Position numbers and translations under genes: made by a program
The notes under the pieces: model-generated
Seen by the model: only the letters and a program-made list of their open reading frames with translations
Database searches by the model: none
What the model was told of the DNA's origin: nothing
In this document: one piece after another, positions 10,544 through 21,480 of the stretch
Position numbering within the stretch: the first letter of the stretch is position 1
Layout of the letters: each line of letters begins with the position of its first letter
Source: Anadara kagoshimensis
Taxonomy: Eukaryota; Mollusca; Bivalvia; Arcoida; Arcidae
DNA: 64,000 nucleotides
Assembly (NCBI GenBank): GCA_021292105.1
Contig: CM037871.1
Span: forward strand, 16,251,960-16,315,959
Reading direction: 5' to 3'

Positions 10544-10850
10544 CGAAATCAGGTAAGTAAATTTGTAATAAATTATGTGTAATAATGTGTTCTTCTTAAA
10601 TTTATGATTTCAGGACTACTTGCAAAACAACCAAAATTAGTATAAATTGATAAAGAAAAACTCAATAAATTAATATTTTATAAATTTACAAATTTTATAA
10701 ATAAATAAAAATAATAAAAAAAAATAAAAAAACAATAAATAAAATAAAAACAGTGTAAGAGTATAATAAGTTAAATAATTATATTTCACATCACATTAAT
10801 TTAAAATTAAAAAATGTAAAAAAATTTGTTTTCTGTGTTTATTAAACGAA

Positions 10851-11030
10851 TCCTTAAAGATCCTTAAAGCCGCCTTAAAGATCCTTAAAATTTCAGTTCC
10901 ATTAAGAATCTTTAAGGATGTCCTTAAAGAGACCTTAAAGACACATTTAAGGTCCTTAAAGCCCCCTTAAAGATCCTTAAAGCCCAATTTAATGAGTCTT
11001 TAAGGGGGCTTTAAGGATCCTTAAAGGTGA
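10851..11030. repeat. fold-back array of CCTTAAAGATCCTTAAAG motifs
   Basis: The 8-10 base motif CCTTAAAG is repeated about fifteen times in both orientations (it is close to self-complementary), so the block can fold extensively. It ends with GACTTTTCTTCTTGTG, comparable to the GACAGTTTTTCATCTTGTG tail of the CTTATAG array at 16,876. Same architecture, different motif. Confidence 0.85.
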
Positions 11031-11045
11031 CTTTTCTTCTTGTGT

Positions 11046-11589
11046 TTCAACTTATTTATTTATTTAATTATATATTGATTTATTTATTTATTTATTTACT
11101 TATTTATCTATTATTATATTTTATTTATAACCTCTAACATATTTTGTTCAAGCTCCAAATTGACTATTTTTACAGCTTCTTATAATCCTGATAGTTTCGA
11201 CTATTTATCAGTTACATATTCATGTCCATAGGTAATAAACATATCCCGGTCACTCATTAATGACCATCGGTACACCTCATCAACACCTTACCTAATAAAT
11301 TGATAACAGAAGCAAATTCAAACTCATTTAACCAGACGATAGCATATTCCACGTGAAAAATTACCTGTATGATATTAATCTAATTAACTTTAATTAATTT
11401 GGATGGACCGGAATCTTAATAATGTCATCTTAGTGAATAGTAATGTTAGGGAGTATTAAGTACTTTTTACCAATTATCATTCATGTGTAAATAAATAAAT
11501 AAATAAATATTTATTATTAAAACTTTAATAAAAATCTAAAATATGAGAGAGAGAGAGAGAGAGAGATTAACCCAATGATCTGAGTATTC
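11046..11589. other. microsatellite-rich spacer, no gene
   Basis: (TTTA)n at about 11,052-11,105, (AAAT)n at 11,487-11,510 and (GA)n at 11,546-11,568, separated by AT-rich sequence with no recognisable gene. Confidence 0.6.
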
Positions 11590-13080
11590 AAATAAATAAA
11601 TAAATAAATAAAAAACACAAATTCATCTGATAAAACTGGTAGATCTTTGAACTATCGTCTAAATGTTAAGATTTCTGGATCCAGTTAAATAATTTGTGTT
11701 CCCTGATACTATAAACCTGCATGTTTTTTATAATCGTAGAAGATGTCCATGATCATTATTTATTTTTTTAAACGGTGCTTAATATGAAAATGTATTAATG
11801 CATTTTACAACTTAGTGATCGCCCGCTCAAAAACAATAATTTTATTTTCATGCCGCCGATATTGTAGTCGGATCGGTCAGCGATATTTAACACAGTATTA
11901 TAATTATGTTTCATTTTTATGTGGAGTGATTTTATATTATTTGAATATTTTATCTAGGATCAAGAACGAGGTAAGACAAAATTAATGTTCATATTTTCAT
12001 CGCACTTTCAATAAAATGGGACAGTTAGGTACCATATTCACGCAAAAAGGACTGAGGGTTTCTGTTTAAAAAAGTTTAATGAAAGAGTGATATCCTGGCG
12101 CAAAAATGACACTAAAATGGTGCAAATAGATTTCTCTACTGTCAATTTACATTTGTTTTCATTGCAGAAACAAGACATACATGTATTTCAAAAGCATAAT
12201 ATCTTTTAATTACATGACCAGAAACTACCTGCATACAAACATTTCCTCACAAATGAAATGAATAATTAACCAACTCAGAGTGAGTTGATTTAAATAATGA
12301 TGTTAAAGGTACCCAGTCAAAAATATTTCACATTTATTGAGACATCGCTACAGGCGAATGTGCATAAATTTTGCCTGTGCGTTACGCTGATGGCTGCTAT
12401 ACAGCCAAGCTACCGTGAGACGGGACCTCGTTTATTTTAGTTCCCATCCGAAAGAACTGTGACTTTCATTTCGTAATGTCGAGTGCTTGGCGAAAGAACA
12501 ATCATTACCCACTATCAAGTCTTTGGTCAGATCCGGTCGGGGTTCATACCCACGACCTCCCATTTAGGCGAGCAGTTTACAAACTGAGCAACTGCAACAA
12601 ACTTAGAAGCAATAAAGGTATATGATTGATGTTATGATTAAAAAAGCAAAACAAAAACCCAACTTTTATTTCGATCGGCATTTATTTAAAGTAAATTATT
12701 GTTTGAAATTTTAACGATTAGTACAAGTTACGGCCGAAGATTATGTGTTGCACCGTGCACCCAGTGTACGGTTTACTGACTATACAGGAGTGCGAGATAA
12801 CCATCCTAATTTACCGAACGGAAAATTTATAATGTGTTTGCTTGCCGAAAAATGGTTGTTTTCTCCGTGTACTCCTGTTTTCTCCACAATCCTAGAATCT
12901 GGATCTCACCAGCTTGGTTCGCATTTTGTTCGGGCAAGTCCTAATACGAGAAAACTCGTTTGCCGAATGTTTGTTCTTTTCTCGGTGTACCTCCGTTTCC
13001 TCCACCCTTGTTGAATTTGACGTCTAGATACAAAGACTACACATTTTTTTACAAACTGACAAAAAATAAATTAGTTGTAA
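11590..13080 (+). repeat. dispersed repeat R1, copy B, interrupted by a SINE
   Basis: Collinear with 7,621-8,300 (TTTCTGGATCCAGT near 11,680, GAGAAAACTCGTTTGCCGAA near 12,950, TTACAAACTGACAAAA near 13,055) but carrying extra sequence, including the SINE at 12,302-12,600 and a partial internal re-duplication (TCTCCGTGTACTCC-type and TCTCGGTGTACCTCC-type words near 12,860 and 12,980). Open frames of 67-89 residues in it have no known motif and I do not call them genes. Confidence 0.6.
12302..12600 (-). mobile_element. tRNA-derived bivalve-type SINE
   Basis: Read on the minus strand, a tRNA-like head (GTTGCTCAGTTTGTAAAC, then GTGGGTATGAACCCC) is followed by a GACCGGATCTGACC-type body. The tail is the one typical of bivalve SINEs: GCGATGTCTCAATAAATGTG, then ACTGGGTACC. 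Divergence is high, so the copy is old. Similar tails occur at 13,733, 19,563, 41,361 and 44,421. Confidence 0.75.
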
Positions 13081-13732
13081 ATCATCGTTGCCCTACTATC
13101 CAGGGTACTATAATTTGTATTAAAGAATTTCATACTATGCAGGGGCGTATCCAGTCTTGGTGAATGGGGGGGGGGGGGCACAAGTATGCGCCAACGGCGC
13201 GACCTTCTAGGGGGGTCTGGCGTCATGCTCCCCCCCAAAAAAATCGCTTTTTTCAGTACAAATGGTGCAATTTCCTGCATCTTGAACACTGTCGAGCGTC
13301 CTTTTTACCTCGCATTCAAAGTAGATCTAAACCAGTCTAGCTTTTTTTTCAAAAATTGTAATATTGACGCAGGTGGATATGAGTGTCGGTGAGTTCATAA
13401 TACTAGTATCTTTATCGATATATGGCTATCAACTGTACTGTCGAAATTTGTCGCCGTCGGTAACTTGTATTGTCGGTCTTTTTATTTGTCGAGGTGTAGT
13501 TTTGCACGCAGATCCAGACCGACATTTTTTTTCGTTATATTAAAGGAGTTCGTTCGACCTTTGGAAATTGTAGATCGATACTTCGATCCTTTGGAGGGAT
13601 ACCAGTGTACCAGTGTTTTGATTTAACTTGGTCGATAAATGGTTGAACGTGGCTTGGAGATCCAGTTGAGTTGATAAAGAAAAGATTTTTCTATTTGAAT
13701 CCCGGTCCTGAGTTTGATTGATCATTGATTAA

Positions 13733-14125
13733 TGGGGTTTAACTTCAAAGTCAACAATATTTCACTTATATCGAGACGTCACCAGCTATAGGTGTAAGTG
13801 CAGAAATATTTACTCGTGCTTTGCGGTGATGGCATTATGCAGTAAGGGTTCTTTATCGTGCCACGCCTACCGTGACAAAGGGCCTCGGGTTTTTAATGTT
13901 TATCCGAAAGACCCGCATTAATTTTTTAATGCCGAGCAAATTTTTAGGTCAGACCTGACCAGAGACCAAACCCTCGACCTCCTTGACTTAAAGAACAAGC
14001 ACTATACCAACTGATTAACTTTTTAATGCCGAGCAAATATTTGGGTCAGACCTGACCAGAGACCAAACCCTCGACCTCCTTGACTTAAAGAACAAGCACT
14101 CTACCAACTGACCTGCCTGCTACAT
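13733..14125 (-). mobile_element. SINE with tandemly duplicated tRNA-like head
   Basis: The bivalve-type tail (GACGTCTCGATATAAGTG on the minus strand) lies at the left and the body includes CACGGTAGGCGTGGCACG. The tRNA-like head occurs twice, about 13,932-14,017 and 14,018-14,108. The two head units differ at only a few positions (for example ATTTTTAGG against ATATTTGGG), so the head was duplicated late. Confidence 0.75.
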
Positions 14126-14523
14126 ATACCGAAGGGGTAGGTCTCCTACTACCACACCCCCTTTTCCACACTTGTTTAAAATTAACTGTATGATATCCAT
14201 CTTTTATTATATTACATTTTGTATTAGTTTTAAAATGACTAGTTAGTCAGTTTCATCATTATATAATGCGCATTAAAGGTGCAACAGACAAGAATCTTGT
14301 CACTAGAAAAATAAAAAAACACCGATTATTTCAGACTGATTTGTTCCGTAAAGTCAATAATCGGACAAATAGAATAAAAAGTCAAATGAGACAGATTTTT
14401 TTCCCCATTAAAACCAATTTAAAATAAAAATGTACAAAAATTTGTAATTTTATATGGAGATAGAACATCGTGTTGTAAAAATATAAAAAACAGATAATTT
14501 TGTGTGCTAAAAATTAGTTCTCT

Positions 14524-14530
<7 letters not shown>

Positions 14531-14580
<50 letters not shown>
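14531..14580. repeat. (CT)n microsatellite
   Basis: About 25 CT units inside the hAT-like element, at the place of the GA tract in the inverted copy A. Confidence 0.95.
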
Positions 14581-14582
<2 letters not shown>

Positions 14583-14936
14583 GGTCATGTCCCTTGGTTT
14601 AAAAAGGTAAATTAGATGAATTCACGTATGATTAATAGAATCACTCTTCATAGAAGTCTCTTAATTAGTATGACTAATTAACGTTATCTACTGATACTAA
14701 CTGGTTTCTTTCACGCCTCAGCGATCATGTAAATAACATCATCACCTAAAACTGGTCAGTATTACCTGGATTCTTTCATGCTTCAGCGAACTGGTAAAAT
14801 GCATCATCACCTGATTGCAATTTCCTACCTGTGTACACGAATTAATTAATCAGTACCACTAATTAAATGGTCATTACGCTCGTTAATTGGCAATTAGCAT
14901 TAAGGTGCCCCCCCCCCCGCTGGATCCGCCACTGAC

Positions 14937-15410
14937 TATGCGATCTGTATATGTATAACGTCGCTTAAAAAGATTTTTATTTATGATAATAGAATATATA
15001 CCGTATTTTCAAATATTTATAAAAAATAAAATAGAACAAAATATCACATAAACTAAGTGTCATACCATATGCGTTTTCTATACACGGATTTGGGGTAATT
15101 TGGGCTCAAGTACCGGGGTGCTAAGTAATTACAAATAAGAAACATTGACAAAATAAGAATATAGATGTAATATGCTTAGAGAGATCGTCAGAGAGACACC
15201 TCAAATTTATGAATATCTTGAAAATTAACCAAATTAATCAGATTTCAAATATGCCAGACTTAAGTTAGAAATACATCCTGTCGTTCGGTATGTTGAAAAA
15301 AATGTTCTCTAGAAACATATCAAACAGTATAAGGTATTTCCGCAGGTACATATGTAATTATAGTGTTTATTGGCATAAAGCAACACATTAATGTGTAATA
15401 CTCTCTCTTC
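14937..15410. other. no gene recognised
   Basis: AT-rich sequence with no ORF, terminal repeat or clear similarity to other parts of the window. Confidence 0.4.
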
Positions 15411-15411
15411 C

Positions 15412-15447
<36 letters not shown>

Positions 15448-16014
15448 AAGAATTTTATAATTTGTTACATAATGAAATTCTTTATATAACTTTCTCTCAT
15501 GCGGTTTAAAAATACTTCACTTCTTCTTTCTCTCATAAAACAATTTCATTTGAAATCTCAAACCATTACATCAAGTGATTCAGTGTCAGTCATTCGGGTT
15601 TTTTTTTTATTTTTTATGATATAAGGATAGATTATTACAAAATAACATTGAAACTTATTTTTCCATCTTTTAACTTGTTCTATATTTAATTTTCTTTTGA
15701 AGATTATCCGTGTATCCATCAATAAAGAAAAAAAGTATCTGTATTACAATAAAAAACTATATTATAATGGACAATTTTAAATAAAATTAACTTAAAACTA
15801 TATAGCTACAGTTTTGATCTCAAGCATTATTGAATATATAAATAATATATATAAATGTGCCTTAATTAAGATTCTACATCTGATCGATGATTGATCTTCA
15901 TAATTTATATCTGCAAGCCAGATAAATAGGTATATTACAGGTGAGATTTGACTTCCTGTCTTCCTTTGATATCTTGGATCAGTAACCCTAAAAATTATTC
16001 TTCTTATGAAAGAC

Positions 16015-16056
<42 letters not shown>

Positions 16057-16690
16057 TAATAATAAAAATATATAAATAAATAATAAATATGTAAAAAATG
16101 ACTTAAAATCAGATATATTTATTATTTATAGTTTATTAAATCTGAAAGTCTAGTCACGTGATCACATCTTAGATAACTGGGTACTGATATACATTTAAAA
16201 TAAGTGTTATGCGTTCATGTCCTCCGTGGCTTATGGATAAGGATGTAGATTGAGAATCAGACTGTAGTCAGGAGAATAAAGGATCGCGAGTTCAAGTCCC
16301 GCTGGGGGCAAAATTGAGTAAGTAGGATGATAGTAATTATATGTGATTTCAGGAAAAATAACATCAAATAAAATAAATATATGAATAAAAAGATAAACAA
16401 ACAAAAGAAAAACAAGCATAAAAAAATTAATAGAATAACATTTTTAATTACAGTTAAATAATTTTATTATTAAATTAAAAAGAAATAAAATAATTCATAA
16501 CAATAAAATAAATATTTTTTAAATAAAAAATTAATTAGGAAAGTAATAATTATTTTTAATATATTTATATTATTTTAAAGTAAAAAATAATATATATTGA
16601 ATTTTGTTTTTTAATATTTGTTTGTTGACACAAACCCTTAAAGATCTTAAAACCAAATTAAAGATCCTTAAAATTTACTTCTACTGAAAA
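15411..16690 (+). mobile_element. composite repeat with tRNA-Arg-like block, copy B
   Basis: Starts with (CT)n at 15,411-15,442 and is collinear with 9,726-11,045: the same AAGGATAGATTA block, TGATCGATGATTGATCTTCAT word, TAA tract (16,020-16,060), CTAGTCACGTGATC, tRNA-Arg-like block and A/T-only stretch. Its end has both motif types side by side: a short CCTTAAAG part (16,635-16,680) and then the CTTATAG array. Confidence 0.7.
16218..16309 (+). mobile_element. tRNA-Arg-like block
   Basis: Reads GTCCTCCGTGGCTTATGG at the A box and CGCGAGTTCAAGTCCCGC at the B box. It has lost two bases of the A box relative to the copy at 10,454. No complete cloverleaf, so not a tRNA gene. Confidence 0.7.
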
Positions 16691-16876
16691 AAAGGCAAAT
16701 AGGTGGTTTATAGATGGCTTATAGATGGCTTATATTTTGAGTGTCAATAAGCCATCTATATGCCGGCTTATAGATGGCTTATAGGTCATCTATAAACGGC
16801 TTATAGATGGCTTATAGGTGGCTTATAGCCTTCTATAAGCCCTCTATAAGCCACCTATAAGCTGGCTTATAGACAG
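16691..16876. repeat. fold-back array of GGCTTATAG motifs
   Basis: About a dozen GGCTTATAGRTGG units in both orientations. The left half is mainly GGCTTATAG and the right half includes CTATAAGCC, so the array can fold on itself. It is an inverted relative of 6,931-7,117 and sits at the end of the composite element. Confidence 0.85.
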
Positions 16877-18274
16877 TTTTTCATCTTGTGACAGTAACAT
16901 GTTTGATTTTTTTTTTCACTGGTTCTGATATTTAGCAGAAGTCTTCTTGAAGACAAATTGATTGCATGTTCTTCATAACATTTGGCAGAATATGCAAAGA
17001 GGGTACACAATTTTTCTAAAATTTATTGCACCATGGACCGGCATGCTGGGTCATTTTAGTGACCAGTTCAACTACTATACAGCAAGTAAAGCTGTAAACT
17101 TGGAATGGTACATGTGTTCACAATATAAAGATCAATTCCTTTCATACAATAGAATGCACTCGGACGATATGCTCTTTGGTCTCTCCCCATGTGAGGGCCA
17201 TATGCCATGGAACCAATCAAAAACTCTCTAAAGCTTATGTTGTAAGTTTTAAAATTTGGCTTTAAATAAAGATTTATTTAATTTATTATTATTATTGACT
17301 AATGACTACACTCTACACACCTTTTCAATCGCTAAACCATATATATCCTCATTTGTTTGGAGTGGAGTAAGTAAGTTTTACATTCCAGTGAAGACTTTTC
17401 TACTTATATTGCAATGGTCAATTCATGGATGTTTGATGAAACTGGAGTGTCCAAAGAAATAACTGACCTTAGCCAAGCATTATCTTGTCTGTGGATACAG
17501 AATCATTGAGAGTGAAACAAGTTTTGTGCATAACATATCTTCAGTAGCAAGTTTTACTGTAGGTTAAAATAAAAAGCAAATAACAAAAAGAAGTTCATCA
17601 CCTCCAACTTTGAACTTGATCTCACTGACTTACTACTCTCATTTTGCCTGCTAGCCATAATCAGCTAGTGCCAGTAGTGGCAACATATATTATACAATCT
17701 GCAACATGTATGTTTATGTGTAAACCTCAATACATGTTTTTGACTTCTCCAAAACTACATGTTACATGATGTAAAAATGACATTGTCAATGTATTGAACA
17801 AAATAGCTTGTAGTTAATAATTATTAATTATGTAATATGACTTTTTCAGACTTTTGCCATTAACAGACAATAAAGGCAGAATGGAGGCACTAAATTTAGA
17901 AGATTTAAATTGAGGGTTCTTCGAAAGTATTCACGAAGATATCTTTGGTGATATCTCTGAGGACAAATGGAAAGTCTGCAACAGAGTGGGGAGATATTAA
18001 TAGAAAGTAAGCACTTATTTAACCTATAAAACTTGGTGATGTGTAAAAGATTGGTTTTGTATATAAGTGTGATTAGAAACTCTTACAAACACACTTTTTT
18101 CATTCATGCACAATGCTTATTTGAACATTGATTAGTACTATATTTAAGAATTAGATTAATTTATTAACAGAAACAGCAAATAATTATATATAGAATAATA
18201 CATGGTGGAATCCATATCATATGCCATATTTGACTGAGACCACCCATATCAGACCTTAGGCTTTAGCCTAAAAA
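16877..18274 (+). pseudogene. exon-like relics of an unidentified gene or transposon
   Basis: Two stretches look like decayed exons. The first (about 16,936-17,250) follows a T-rich acceptor ending TTTAGCAG and precedes a TATGTT|GTAAGT donor. It holds an 89-residue frame (16,962-17,231) of ordinary, non-repetitive composition with six Trp-or-Cys residues, but the frame closes with TAA before the donor. The second (about 17,850-18,006) follows ACTTTTTCAG and ends AGAAAG|TAAG; one frame gives peptides such as GDISEDKWKVCNRVG with two or three stops. I do not recognise the protein. They may be a captured gene fragment or part of a DNA transposon. Confidence 0.3.
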
Positions 18275-18350
18275 AATTTACGTATTTCTCACGTGAAATC
18301 CATGTTAATTTCATGTGAATTTCACGTGAGATTCACGTAAATTTTTTTCA
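18275..18350. repeat. CACGTGA palindrome
   Basis: A short fold-back: AAATTTACGTATTTCTCACG on the left and CACGTGAGATTCACGTAAAT on the right, with CATGTTAATTTCATG in the middle. The motif is that of the tandem array at 5,271-5,395. It lies 25 bases from the mariner end. Confidence 0.75.
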
Positions 18351-18373
18351 TATTTCTTGATCCAATCAGCTTA

Positions 18374-19410
18374 ATACGAGGGGAGGTCAAAAAGTTCATA
18401 CAACGGGGTATATATTGCCGCAACAAACCATACATTTCATTATTCTTTTTCAATGTAGTCACTATTTATCCCAATGCACTTAGCCCATTTTTCGTCAGAC
18501 TACCTTTACCATAAAAGTCTTCTGTTTGGTCCTGAAACCGTGCCTCTGTGGCAGCCTTAAGTCCATCATCATCAGGAAATCTGATTCCCCGTAATTGGGA
18601 TTTTAAATTTCTAAATAGAAAATAATCACTGGGTGCCAAATTGGGACTGTTGGATGGGTTATTAAGTTGTTCGATCTTGCATTTACGAATCGCTACTTGT
18701 GCAATCCTTGACTTGTGCACAGGCTCATTGTTGTGAAGAAGCAATACCCCCCGACCCAATTTTTCCCTCCTTTTTCAAATAATAGCAGCTTTCAGCTGCT
18801 TCATTAGATCAGCATAGTTAGCCCCAGTGATAGAGATTCCAGCAGGTTTATAATTGATTAACAGCACACCTTTACAATCCTAAAACACAGTGGCCATAAC
18901 TTTGCCAGCTGATGGTTGGGTTTTGAGTTTTTTGGTGGGGGTGAGCCAGGGTGCTTCCATTGCATATACTGTTTTTTTTTTTTTTTTTTTTGGGTTCCAA
19001 TTATGAATCCATTTTTCATCACCAGTTACTAAATGTAAATGGAAGCTCTCCGGGTTCTCATTATAAATGCCAAGAACCTCCCGACTTGACTGGAGTCTTT
19101 GAAAGCGATCGTGTACTTTAAGGTTTCTGGGGACCCATCTTGCGGATACTTTTGGCATTCCAAGATGCTCGTGGATAACCGTGTAAACACTTCCATGTTA
19201 AATGTCACACTCCCTAGCTATGTCTTCAATTTCCTTTGTGATGGCATCAGCTGGCCGATCTGACCGCGGGGCATCCTTCAGTGAGGTGTACACATGTTTA
19301 AATTCAGCTGACCATTTTGCCACTGTGGAATAGGCAGGATCACTGTCATCATACACCCATTTTCCATTAATCAATTTTTTAAATATCTTTGTAACAATGT
19401 CAAGAGACAT
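18374..19410 (-). pseudogene. mariner-family transposase, dead
   Basis: The reading frame runs from 19,410 to about 18,440 and carries mariner landmarks in order: the linker DAPRSDRP, WVPRNL, VTGDEKW (first catalytic Asp kept), HNNEPVH and NSPNLAPSDYF. In active mariners the last two read HDN and SPD, so the second and third catalytic Asp of the DD34D triad are both Asn here. In-frame stops lie at 19,198-19,200 (TAA), 18,880-18,882 (TAG, replacing the usual Trp) and 18,775-18,777 (TGA). A frameshift occurs near 18,490; the proper C-terminus is in another frame and ends at 18,440. The N-terminal helix-turn-helix region is shortened. One end with terminal-repeat character (ACGAGGGGAGGTCAAAAAG) lies at 18,378; no partner end is found to the right. 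Confidence 0.88.
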
Positions 19411-19562
19411 TTAACATATATTTTTAGCCATGCCAACGCAATTCCATAAATCAGAGCGTTTGTAGATTCCACTTCAACATATTTGTGTTCACTATGCAAT
19501 TTTGTGGTAAGTAATGTGACGTGTTTAAATTCTTCTCATTATTCTGTTCCTTCTTCTTATGG

Positions 19563-19625
19563 CAGTGACGTCTCAATATAAATGAAATATTTTTACTAAG
19601 ACGTTAAACACTATAACTCAACTCT
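19563..19625 (+). mobile_element. SINE tail fragment
   Basis: Contains the bivalve SINE tail GACGTCTCAATATAAATG with GACGTTAAACACTATAAC. The head is absent. The same fragment is in copy 2 at 44,421-44,485. Confidence 0.7.
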
Positions 19626-19850
19626 TATGGCAATTTCTTCCTTAAACATGAGTATATTTGCATATGTATAAACATTCTATCTAAAAATACCATGATTGAT
19701 CACGTCTTTCACCTCTGTTAACTTTTTCCGAGAAAGTAGACACCTCTTGGCTAGTAATTTTCTTCTAATCTTCCTTATATCGGTAAATGCTTAACATGTT
19801 TGTATATTTAATGGATTGATTTATACTTCAAGTTGAAATAGATCTTCCTG
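19626..19850. other. no gene recognised
   Basis: AT-rich, present in both unit copies, no ORF or motif. Confidence 0.4.
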
Positions 19851-20000
19851 CTCTCTAAAAAAGTAAAAAGTAACAATTTTAAGAACTTGTAAATTACAAA
19901 AAAGTGAGGTTAGCTGTCCTAGAAGGGTAAGCAGCTCTTGATTAACTAGCTTATCCATCGTATGTAATAAGATGGGATAAAAATCAAATAAATCCATGTC
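19851..20000 (+). repeat. dispersed GGAAGGGTAA-type module, diverged
   Basis: Keeps AAGTGAGGTTAGCTGTCC, AGAAGGGTAAGCAGCTC and TAACTAGCTTATCC in the order of the module at 29,995-30,240. A match lies at 44,750-44,850. Confidence 0.65.
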
Positions 20001-20189
20001 AAAATCACAATCTCAAAGCAATGTTAACACTTTGAACTGACAAATTAGGTTGAACAGCTTAAAAAAAGCAAGGCATCATAACTTTTGTCAGACAGCTAAA
20101 AATTTAGCCTTACTCGGGTGACATAATGCAGTTTTAAGTCAAAATATGAAACAGAAATTTAGGCGCCAGTCGTATCTTTAATTTCAAGA

Positions 20190-21161
20190 TAACTTACATA
20201 AACGACATTAAAGTAGCCTTCAAATGTAGGACTGAAATTTCTAAAAAATAAATTCATTTTGGTCGATCTAACAAAAGAGCATTCGATAATAGAAAATATT
20301 AGAAGACTGTACTATATCGCATTCCCAAAATAGATTCACTTTTTCGTTTACAAAAACTGCACAATATCTCTGTTCCAATACATATTTAAAATCGAAAAAT
20401 GTGTGTTGCAATTATATTATGATTTTTCTGTATTGCTTTATTCGAATTTGGAGTTGTCAGATTAATTATTTTGTTTCAAATCATTATCCCTTGAATTATT
20501 AAAAACGAAGATGGTAAAATAGTATTTTCTTTCAAAATTCGATACATATGTCTCGAACATTTTCTTTTTTTTCAAAAGATGATATGAAATATTGCGATTT
20601 TAAGATTAGGGTAGGCAGTACTGTTTCTTTTTTCTCAGGATTAAAATCTGCCAATTAAATTATTATGAGTATAGTCGAGTAAATGTTAAGTATACATATG
20701 TAACGGAAGGAATTTACATTTTTATAATTTGTAATACAACAGATACTATTCTTACAAGTTCATTATTAAGATATTCAGGGAAAAATCTATTTCATCAAAG
20801 TCACCTGCTTCTCTTTTTAAAACCATTCCTGAAAAATTTAAATAATGTTTTATTGTTGAAAGTAATGCCTAAGACGTATATGATTGAATACATTTTTGTT
20901 TTTGATTGTTAAGAGACAGAACGTCATCTATAAATCTGTAGAGTTGAATAATTTGGCAAAACGTCTTTCCAGATTTATCAATGTTCTGCATAAAATCTTT
21001 TTTCATAAGAATAAAGAAAGAAATGTTCATAACATAGAAATTAAACGATAAATACCGAGGTGTTAGCGTGCAATTAATATTGATATTTGCACGCAAACTT
21101 TGTTCCAGTCCGAGGTTTACCGAATCAGTTTTTCATATTGCACGCTTTCTCACATGACGCT
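20190..21161 (-). mobile_element. reverse-transcriptase fragment insertion, present only in copy 1
   Basis: Copy 2 runs straight from TTAATTTCAAG to TCGTTTATGA where copy 1 has about 970 extra bases. On the minus strand a 75-residue frame (21,096-20,869) ends with YRFIDDVLSLNN, the YxDD catalytic box and following strand of a reverse transcriptase. A preceding DFMQNIDKSGK fits the same RT type, and a neighbouring frame carries KLFNST, showing a frameshift just before the box. The rest of the insert is too decayed to read. The RT type resembles those of Penelope- or DIRS-like elements in marine invertebrates, but the fragment is too short to assign. Confidence 0.6.
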
Positions 21162-21340
21162 GTCGTTTATGATGTTATACGATAGTTGTATCGTAGCTGA
21201 AGACGTCATCGCTGTGTTGTTGTCGTATTGGACTAGTTATTATATTTATATACAAGAACTAGTGCAATAATATAAATTGTAAGATTAAATAGTATTTTTG
21301 GATAAAATAACAGAGGGAAGTAAACGAAATTTATTTTGCT

Positions 21341-21480
21341 ATATAATAAAAGGGTTATAGAACTGATATTATGAAATATTGTCCCGAGTAGACTCGAAAT
21401 ATGCAATCACAAGCTCTGGCAAATGTCGAGTCAACTCGGGACAATATTTCACAGTATCAGTTCAATGGCCCTATAATATC
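21341..21480. repeat. long hairpin element with TTGTCCCGAGT arms
   Basis: Two arms of about 46 bases (21,351-21,396 and 21,427-21,472) are nearly complementary: one has GAAATATTGTCCCGAGT, the other ACTCGGGACAATATTTC. They enclose a loop of about 30 bases. The arms extend outward into complementary TATAATA words. Copy 2 has the same hairpin at 45,243-45,381. No coding capacity; a MITE-like or structured-RNA-producing repeat. Confidence 0.8.

Larger units (their letters stand above)
9786..11045 (+). mobile_element. composite repeat with tRNA-Arg-like block and CCTTAAAG fold-back end, copy A
   Basis: This 1.25-kb element is collinear with 15,445-16,880 and, inverted, with 33,181-33,990 and 57,010-58,050. 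Shared order: an AAGGATAGATTA-AATATAAC block, a GATCGATAATTGATCTTTATAA palindrome-like word, a TAA microsatellite, GAGCTAGTCACGTGA, a tRNA-Arg-like block, a long A/T-only stretch, then an array of short self-complementary motifs. No protein is encoded. The constant position of the tRNA-like block suggests it is part of the element and not a chance insertion. Confidence 0.7.
13139..14936 (-). mobile_element. hAT-like non-autonomous element, copy B, both ends present
   Basis: Left end CAGGGGCGTATCCAG and right end CTGGATCCGCCACTG are imperfect inverted repeats, each next to a homopolymer run of G or C. Both are bordered by ACTATG (before 13,139 and after 14,936), a possible target-site duplication of at least 6 bases; hAT elements normally give 8. 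About 1 kb (13,960-14,936) is the inverse of 8,580-9,560. A SINE sits inside at the same place in both copies, so it inserted before the element spread. No transposase. Confidence 0.65.

Noticed and set aside
13186..13392. 68-residue frame at the hAT-like end
   Set aside because: It starts in the G-rich terminus and no motif is present; part of the element end.
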